Origin: Aspidiotus rigidus
Taxonomy: Eukaryota; Arthropoda; Insecta; Hemiptera; Diaspididae
Reading direction: 5' to 3'
Length of the DNA stretch: 64,000 nt
NCBI GenBank assembly: GCA_035079385.1
Contig: JAVHKY010000005.1
Coordinates: 62,001 to 126,000 of the forward strand
Below, piece after piece: positions 56,969 to 64,000 of this stretch. The notes under the pieces were generated by a model. That model did no database searches. It was given only the letters and a program-made list of their open reading frames with translations, and was not told the origin of the DNA. The position numbers and the translations under genes are program-made. The first letter of the stretch is position 1. The number at the start of each line of letters is the position of its first letter.

Positions 56969-57178
56969 TGTGACGCGATTCATGAAAAGGGACCGCTTTG
57001 CGCAAAATAAAAATCATGTTTTTCATTTATTTTGGCAACCAAAATAGGTGAAAAAACATACTAACATTTTCCATCGATTTTTCAAATTTCGCGAGATCAA
57101 GTTTTTTTGACCTATTTTGGCCTCTCCTGTAAAATTTGATTTTGCGCAAAGCTGTCTTTTTTCATAAATCGCGTCACA
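56969..57178. mobile_element. 210-bp MITE
   Basis: The ends are TGTGACGCGAT ... ATCGCGTCACA, with inverted similarity continuing through CATGAAAA and GCTTTGCGCAAAAT. An inner inverted pair, CCAAAATAGGTGAAAAAAC and GTTTTTTTGACCTATTTTGG, makes nearly the whole element self-complementary. Confidence 0.8.
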
Positions 57179-58125
57179 TTATGCTCATGTCAAATCTCAA
57201 GTTTATAACGTATTCTAACTTGGTACCGCGGTTGTATTGATAATTTATTTTTCGTTTCTGGACCAATGAAGCGAAATTACAAAAGATCTGGAAAACATTA
57301 CTACAAGTTAGAGAAGTAAAGACAGACTAGGCCAATGAGGTAGTAAATGCCTTGAAGTTCTATCATCATCTTGAGAAATAAAAATGACAGAAATTTCGAT
57401 TCAAAATTTCCTCGCGGGTATTCTCACGAAAATAGTTTTCTAAAATTCATCTTGTACCTCATCCTCGTAGAATTCAGATCCGACATATCGAGAATAGTGA
57501 AACATAAATTTGAGAGAAAATTTCTCCAATTCCCTATATTCCTTTCATTAATTTGTCAGATTAAATTTTCCTTTTTCAACTTTAATGCGTTTGAATTTTA
57601 ATGAAAAAACTTCCAATATTTTACTGCATATAATACTCGAGTTTTATCCACTTAGCATCAAATTTGACAATGTGTACGTTTTCTCGCAAATTATACGATT
57701 GTAATGCGAGAAATTTGCGCCTTCACAATAAGTATTGGCAAAATTTCGCAGTCGTTGGAAAAATTCTCGCTTCATAATCCTTGATACCGGCTAATTTTTC
57801 ACGTAGTCATTGTAATGTATACTTGTAATTTATTATTTGATGCACGCCGTAGTAGCTTAATTTTATGCTTTATTGTGCTTTTCTTTTTTCAGTAGTGTTT
57901 TATAGTTCACGTAGACTAAGTTGGCTGTTTGATGGTCCACCTAAACTATCTTTTTTTATCCGTTCTCTAATTTGTTTTTGATTTCCATGAAAACGAATTA
58001 TTCGGACGGATATAAAAAGGTGGTTTTTCTCTTCAATTGCACCTTACCTCTTCGCATTAACGAATACCGATTGAAGTGATTCCAGATACCGCGTGATATT
58101 CTAGAAAAATATAATCTAGTTTATC
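57179..58125. other. No gene recognised
   Basis: AT-rich, with one short basic frame (57371-57601) and no domain or repeat boundaries seen. Confidence 0.45.
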
Positions 58126-58133
58126 ATTAGAAC

Positions 58134-58263
58134 AGGCGCGGATTTACCAGGAGAAAGGCGTACGTCTCTTTAACCTTCGAAGAAGGCTCACGTTATGTAA
58201 TTAATTGACAATCTTTTTTGAGGAATAAAATGTTCCCTTATGTGTACTCCTAAATCCGCGCCT
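58134..58263. mobile_element. 130-bp hAT-type MITE
   Basis: The ends are AGGCGCGGATTTA and TAAATCCGCGCCT. Flanking octamers ATTAGAAC (58126-58133) and ATTAGACA (58264-58271) share their first six bases, consistent with an 8-bp target duplication. It has no coding capacity. Confidence 0.75.
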
Positions 58264-58339
58264 ATTAGACAGTACGGTACTCAATAAAAACTTGAAAAGA
58301 GGACGCTGAGCTCGATATTGTAGATGATAGCCGACGATT

Positions 58340-58960
58340 ATTGATCACTATAATTAAAATCGACCGTAATCAAACTTCTGAATATTTCAAGATTCATCAA
58401 AATTCGATTTTTTCTGTTTTTACGGAATAATTTGGAAGCAGTTAGGTACTGAAATTCCGTTGAAAAGCGTAATTCTGTATTTCGTAGAGACCGAATTTTT
58501 TCGTCGGGAAAACGTGGGAATTTCGGCACTGAAATTCACAAATTCGGCAATATTCGGCATTTAAAAAAAAAGAGGCGGAAATACGCGTTTTTCAGTACAT
58601 TTACTCGCTGTCAATGAAAATTATTCAATTTCCAACCAAAATTACCGTATCTTTCACCAGAACTAATCAATTTTGGAAGAAATAATCCATCAATTTTCAA
58701 TTAAATTACCTCACTTTCAGAGCTAATTTCGTCAATTTTTTCCAATAAAAGTTGCTTAGCTTCAGGCCCAAATTTATGAATTTTTTGACAAGAATTGGCC
58801 CAATTTTGGCCCGAAATTCAGTATTTTTCAAACGAAGTCGACCTGATTTCAAGCAAAATTTGGTAATTTTCAACAAAATATTCACAATTCAGCATGAAAT
58901 TTCTCAGTTCTATCGAAATCTAAGATTAAGTACATAGTAATTTCGGCATTTTTCGGTAAA
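58340..58960. repeat. Degenerate AATTTCGGCA / CAATTTT simple repeats
   Basis: Irregular recurrences of GAAATTC, TTCGGCA and CAATTTT..AA words look like an old slipped repeat. No gene was recognised. Confidence 0.4.
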
Positions 58961-59089
58961 ATATAATTATTTTTCCTGCGTTCTATTTATCATCATTCAA
59001 ACTTCATTTGATTCTCATTGATTTCGCCCTTCAGGAGAAAAATTGCCAAATGCCGGGGAATCCGGTCTCTACTTTTTTTGTATCGTGTA

Positions 59090-59919
59090 AATTTAAATAC
59101 GTGACTTTTTATGACTTCCCAAGATTTTATCCGAGACCTATGGGGAGGCTAACCTTCGCGACTCCCGTGATATTTCTGTTTTTTTCGCCATGCTTTTTCA
59201 ATATTAGCGCTCTACTTACACCTCACTCACTCATTACGAGTTCCGATAATGCTTTTTCAAATTTGAAGCGCGAGGATTACTCTAAATGAAATTTTTATGA
59301 GAAGTAAAGTTGTAGAGGAAACATGATAGAACAACTTTTATTTGAGAATTTTTTTTTTAAAGTCAACATTTGTCGAAGTAAACGAGCTTTTTAGATTCGG
59401 AGGGGTGAAGTAAATTCAAAAACAGGGAAGGGGAGAAATGGGTACACAGGCTGAATTTGTTTGTCTATGTGTGTAGAACAATAATTCCAGTGTGTCTACA
59501 GGTCACGGAAAACCCAGAAAGGGTAAATTAAGTCATAGTAGGGTCCCGATGTAGCTATTGAAAGCAATTTTATGGTTGATTATTGTTCTACACACTTGGA
59601 CAAACAAATTCAGCCTATATACCCATTTCCCCCCTTTCCTGTTTTTGAATTTACTTCACCCCTCCAAAACTAAAAAGCTCGTTTATCTCGACAAATATTG
59701 ACTTTAAAAAAAAGTTCTCAAATAGAAGTTGTTCTAGCATGTTTCCTCTACAACTTTACTTCTTATAAAAATTTCATTTGGAGTAATCCTCGCGCTTCAA
59801 ATTTGAAAAAGCATGGCGAAAAAAATTAAAATACCGTATCACGGAAGTCGCGAGGGTTAGCCTTCCCATAGGTCTCGGATAAAATCTTGGAAGGTCACGA
59901 AAAGTCACGTATTTAAATT
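59090..59919. repeat. Large inverted repeat (arms ~340-390 bp, spacer ~100 bp)
   Basis: The left arm (59090-59482) and right arm (59580-59919) are inverse copies, with landmarks CACGTATTTAAATT, CCGAGACCTATGGG, GCGCGAGGATTAC, GAGGAAACATG and TGTGTAGAACAATAAT. The left arm carries an extra ~50 bp bounded by a repeated ATGCTTTTTCAA. The transcript could form a long hairpin. Confidence 0.85.
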
Positions 59920-60768
59920 TTTTTGATCCGGCATGTGAATATGGGATTTTTTTCACGACAGCCTTCTGGTCCACATCCTGCGCGACTGATTCCATGTTAT
60001 AACAAATTAGAGAAATGTAGAGAAAGTCGGAGTGAGAGATGTATGGTATGAAATGAAAAAATTGGTGAAGTAGATATGCTGATGAGAAAGAAAAACTGAG
60101 TGAGAAAACAAAATTCATTGAGGAAACGAAGAAGATTTGATGGTGACCGATGGTCGAGTTTCGTTGTTGGCCTCTTTGGATCACTACAACATCCTCGTCT
60201 GACTCCACGATGACATCAGAAAATTTGTTTCTTTGAGACGACGCGCCGCAGTGAAAGATCTTCTACAACTTTACTTCTTATAAAAATTTCATTTGGAGTA
60301 ATCCCCGCGCTTCAAATTTGAAAAAGCATGGCGAAAAAAACAAAAATATCACGGAAGTCGCGAAGGTTAGCCTCCCCATAGGTCTCGGATAAAATCTTGG
60401 AAGGTCACAAAAAGTCACGTATTTAAATTTTTTTGATCCGGCATGTGAATATGGGATTTTTTTCACGACAGTCTTCTGCTCCACATCCTGCGCCACTGAT
60501 TCCATGTAAAACCAAATTGGAGAAACGTAGAGAAAGTCGGAGTGAGAGATGTATGGCATGAAATGAAAAAATTTGTCAAGTAGATATGCTGATGAGAAAG
60601 AAAAACTGAGTGAGAAAACGAAATTCATTGAGGGAACGAAGAAGATTTGATGGTAACCGATGGTCGAGTTTCGTTTTTGGCCTCTTTGCATCACTAGAAC
60701 CTCCTCGTCTGACTCCTCGATGACATCAGAAAATTTGTTTCTTTGAGACGACGCGCCGCAGTGAAAGA
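59748..60768 (-). repeat. 0.5-kb tandem duplication carrying a protein-like sequence
   Basis: Unit 1 (59748-60262) and unit 2 (60263-60768) are about 93-95% identical by eye. Minus-strand frames in both contain SDVI.ESDE.V.V.QRGQ.RNS and, after ~200 bp, AQDV.QK.VVKKIPYSHAGS followed by FKYVTF.DLPRFYPRPMGRLT. The last block also occurs, inverted, in the left arm at 59090-59160. I do not recognise the family. An intron between the two protein-like blocks is plausible (acceptor ..GTGGCGCAG). Confidence 0.75.
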
Positions 60769-63457
60769 TTAACTGTAGGCACAAGTTTCGTGCAAATATG
60801 GAAGCCATAGATGAGAGACAAGGTTATGGGGAAAATTTTGAAAAGGGGAAAAAATGAATAATTGGAAAATAACGATACGAATGTGTGGTCTTCGACAAAT
60901 TCATTCGAGATAGTGGATAGAAGTTCCTCATGAGCCCTTCTAGGAACGTCTATTATTCTTTCTTTATTTTTCATCCATATGGGGAGGCTAAACAACGAAT
61001 TTTTCCTGTCTAATCTTTTTAATAAACGTGGTGAAAGTTATCTGTGACTTTCTTTCGACAGACTCTAGTTAGATGCATGCAGATGCGTAAGGTAAGATTG
61101 CTTTCCGAGTACACTCGGAGTAACGTCGAGGTTCTCGGGTTCAAGATGCTACCAATTAGAATTCTCATGTCGGGATAAGCGATAGGCCGTGATCGATAAA
61201 TGAGCTCAGCATTCTCTATCCATTATTTCTGTGAAATTCGAAATGCTTGTTTGTATCTATAGTAAACTATAATTCATCACGTAGGTAAATGTTAGATTAT
61301 CTACGTTTATAGATTTAATTCATTTTTATAGAGAATGTATGAGTGCGCATCTATTGTGAAGCGGTGTTGGCAGAGAAGAGAAAAATTATCGCGGCTTTGC
61401 CATTTCTACTTCACTGTAAACGTGCACTAAATAAGCCCTCGATTGTCGATGTACAGTTTTAGTAGACGCCTATGAGACTTATTTGTTTTTATTTATCGAT
61501 ATATTCGTCAAGTATAGTCAACCATTTTGAAATTATATTTCTCACTTCATGAGAAACCGATGTGTTATTTGAGTCCTTTACATTGAGTTCCAACTTTTAA
61601 AAACTTACGTGTGTTTAGTTTTTACCTCCTAGCAAATTAAAATTGGACAAAATCTCATTCAATGTCCAAGATTTTTAATTAGGCATCTGAAAAAATACAA
61701 GTGGAAATTATTGCTCCCTTTTTTTCATTCTCGAATTATTGAAAAAATCTATTCCTATGTATGGTCGACTATTCTCGAATCATTCACCTATCTTTTCTTC
61801 GTGTGTACTTTTACATGAGTCACGTACGCTTTAATGACGACCATATTTCTCCCTCCAGTTCGAAGAGATTAAAATGATATTCTGTACCCTGCAATATTTC
61901 AAAAAGAATTCTCATCCTCTCTGTATTTCCTTCCTCACCTAGAAGATCTCATGAAATTGATCCATCGACCTTGCAGGGGAAAAAAATCAACCCTCACGTC
62001 CGCATTTCCCCCCTCACTAATCTTGCACGCTTTTACGCTTATTTGTCGAAAAAAAAATTAATTTTTGAATAAAAAAAACTTGTTTTATTGGAGAGTATTC
62101 GGTAACGTTCAATATGCGGCGTCCTGCAACCGTAAGACTGATTCTTGTAAGAAAAATTTGGTTTTGAGAAAACTTTACTCTCCGGAGTGTACTTCGACTT
62201 GTGAAAATTTTTATCTTATTGAACGAATTCTCCTTTAATGATGGTTATTACTTGTTGGTGTATGCTCTTCCTCGTCACCTTTGTGACATCAACTACGTTC
62301 CTTACAATGAAATTTGGGCCTAACCAATTCGAACCTGAACTTTTATCTTTGGAGGGTGGTGTACCTTACGCTACCCGATGATCCCGCCCCTTAATTTTAT
62401 TTCTCTTCTACAGTATTGTTTGGATAGCCTTATCTGTACCATTCCCCAATCGTACAGGGTAGTACAAAATTTTCCCGTAAGGACTGTCTCTTATGTCTGA
62501 GTTGATCAATTTACTAATGACCTTGATCTCCTATAAAAATTTCTTGAAAGGGAAATTATCGAATATTCATTATCGAACCTCATTTGGTCTACCCTTATCG
62601 AATTTGGAGATCTCGTTTATTGTATTCGAAATATGGTTGACTACTCTTGACTTTCTGTAAGATGCTTGTAACTATTTAACTTCACCGTACGCTCATCGTT
62701 TCAAATTCCGCGAAAATGTAACTGGTGATGGAGTTCCAGAAACAAACATCAAAAACTAAGTTTATACCTGTTATAAGAATGATTGTATATTCTTGTAACT
62801 GTATATAAACTATGTGTATGATGATACCTCGCACCGCACAGTATTATCATCTTTTAATGGTCAGTCACCGCAGCACTCGTAGAATTTGTAAAATGTGTAA
62901 AATAAAATTGCTAAAAAATGGTGAATGTTTATTGACGTAGTCATATTAGAATATGCGCAAGTTTATAATCATGCGATTGTTATGAATTGATTTATATTTT
63001 CAGCATGACAAGAAAATCAGCTTCGATTTAGGTGGTCTGAATCCATATTCCACGGCGCAGTGTTCGTATTGTTCTCAATTTTGGGGGCTCCGATGATGTT
63101 TTCTCGTTTTATTTCAGTGGGTTTTAGGTCTCCTGATGCCTTGTTACCTCGCCGACAGTATTTCACTCGAGATGTGTACTATAAACGATTTTTGTACCGT
63201 CGAAAGTTCATTTTTTTCAGAATGAATTCGAGTAAGTTGTATCTAACTAATGGTAAGTCGTGCATCATTCGAGAAAGCTGTACTCTGCTCTGATTATGTG
63301 CTCGCCACTAATCACTTATAGTGTAGGCAAAGTAGAGCAATATTGAAAAAAAAAAAAATTTGCTGGAGCAAACGTTTCTCTGCTGAAAAGGGTTCAAGGT
63401 GTGGTTCTGAACAACATACTAAAAATCCCGTGTTTTCCCCTCGAAGCTTCTTTTTGG
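60769..63457. other. No gene supported
   Basis: AT-rich DNA. A TATATAAA box at 62802-62809, a CAGTATTATCA start-like sequence ~35 nt later, and AATAAA at 62901-62906 could belong to a degenerate LTR or promoter. After a good acceptor at about 63003 (TTATATTTTCAG) there is a short open stretch (HDKKISFDLGGLNPYSTAQC) that might be an exon. Neither can be assigned. Confidence 0.3.
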
Positions 63458-64000
63458 CGGGAGACCCGCCATCCGTTTAGTTACTGGAGGCCTTCAGAGG
63501 AATTCTTTCCGCGGTACGCATAACGCTGTGGGGCACAACGCTGGCGCGCGTAACGCTGGGACTTGGAAAAATTCGTGACCTTCTATGGGCTAGTATAGGG
63601 ACTTGAAGAAATTCCGGGCTCTTCTATACCCCTCTATTGGCTAGTATAGTGACTTAGGAAAATTTCGAGCTCTTTTATGCGACTTCGAAAAATTTTCGCG
63701 GCTCCTGTATAGTCATCTGTGGAACTTGGAAACGGGAGACCCGCCATCCGTTTAGTTACTGGGGGCCCTCAGAGGAATTCTGTCCACGTATGCATAACGC
63801 TGGGGGGCACAATGCTGTGGGGTGTAACGCTGGCTCGCGTAACGTTGGGACTTAGAAAAATTCGTGACCTTCTAGAGGCTAGTATAGGGACTTAGAGAAT
63901 TCCGGACTCTTCTATACCCCTTTATTGGCTAGTACAGTGACTTAGAAAAATTTCGAGTTCTTCTATGCGACTTAAAAAAATTTTCGCGTCTCCTGTATAG
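63458..64000. repeat. 275-bp tandem repeat, two units, running off the window
   Basis: CGGGAGACCCGCCATCCGTT occurs at 63458 and 63733. Each unit contains GCATAACGCTG.GGGGCACAA, CGCGTAACG.TGGGACTT, and three spaced GGCTAGTATAG.GACTT words. The GGGACTTGGAAAAATT word is shared with the ~45-bp motif family. The second unit is complete to about the window edge. Confidence 0.85.

Noticed and set aside
60060..60610. CTGATGAG at about 60078 and 60589, considered as further hammerhead cores.
   Set aside because: No GAAA strand with a matching stem II and no stem I partners are found nearby.
62290..62400. A possible tRNA T-arm (inverse of CCAATTCGAACCTG) and a possible integrase C-terminal segment.
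   Set aside because: The stem does not pair as a T-arm, no cloverleaf can be built, and the frames on the minus strand are broken by stops without motifs.
63003..63116. Possible exon after a good acceptor, with a CxxC pair.
   Set aside because: The open stretch is only ~37 codons and no donor, partner exon or known domain can be identified.

Overview
This is a stretch of animal nuclear DNA, most likely from an arthropod and probably an insect. The evidence is AT-rich sequence, short spliceosomal introns of 73-82 nt, R1-clade, Jockey-like, Penelope-like and DIRS-like retroelements, and an AT-rich mitochondrial 12S fragment. I cannot name the species. Only the first 9.3 kb holds conserved host genes that I recognise. 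A BRD8-like gene on the minus strand (5' part only, leaving the window at its left edge) sits head to head with a complete nine-exon GTF2H4 (TFIIH subunit p52) on the plus strand. The two start codons are about 1.15 kb apart. GTF2H4 assembles into 465 codons with every splice phase consistent. Its last intron is 4.5 kb and carries a decayed Jockey-like retrotransposon and a degenerate short tandem repeat.

The rest is mostly repeats, often nested. At 9.7-17.6 kb there are cryptically simple repeats, an 80-bp inverted repeat and unassigned sequence. At 17.6-20.7 kb there is a Penelope-type end carrying a well-formed hammerhead ribozyme, a perfect-arm hairpin element, and a DIRS-like element (RNase H/methylase-like and tyrosine recombinase) inserted in a short R1 tail. 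At 22.6-27.8 kb a Penelope-like element (GIY-YIG and RT) has received a 3-kb R1-clade element exactly at its stop codon, with a 13-bp target duplication. At 27.8-28.9 kb and again at 33.3-35.3, 39.15-39.6 and 40.1-40.6 kb there is a composite repeat family built from a ~45-bp motif. One copy splits a Jockey-like element, which exposes its ends. This family has itself received a 500-bp inverted-repeat element and a nuclear copy of mitochondrial 12S rRNA.

Further right are a Tigger/pogo derivative (36.2 kb), a second Penelope-like fragment (38.0 kb), a third Jockey-like copy split by a 340-bp inverted-repeat element (41.3-43.3 kb), a ~7-kb satellite array with a 1,449-bp dimeric higher-order unit (45.3-52.2 kb), a fourth Jockey-like copy (54.2-56.4 kb), several small inverted-repeat elements, a large inverted repeat plus a 0.5-kb tandem duplication (59-60.8 kb), and a 275-bp tandem repeat running off the right edge.

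There is no sign of a prokaryotic operon, a CRISPR array, rDNA or a convincing tRNA. The most interesting signals are the two hammerhead-like ribozymes (one with an apparent C3-G8 to U3-A8 covariation), the ~45-bp motif family with a terminal hairpin, the DIRS deletion derivative with an intact complementary region, and the satellite whose monomer contains a hAT-like MITE.
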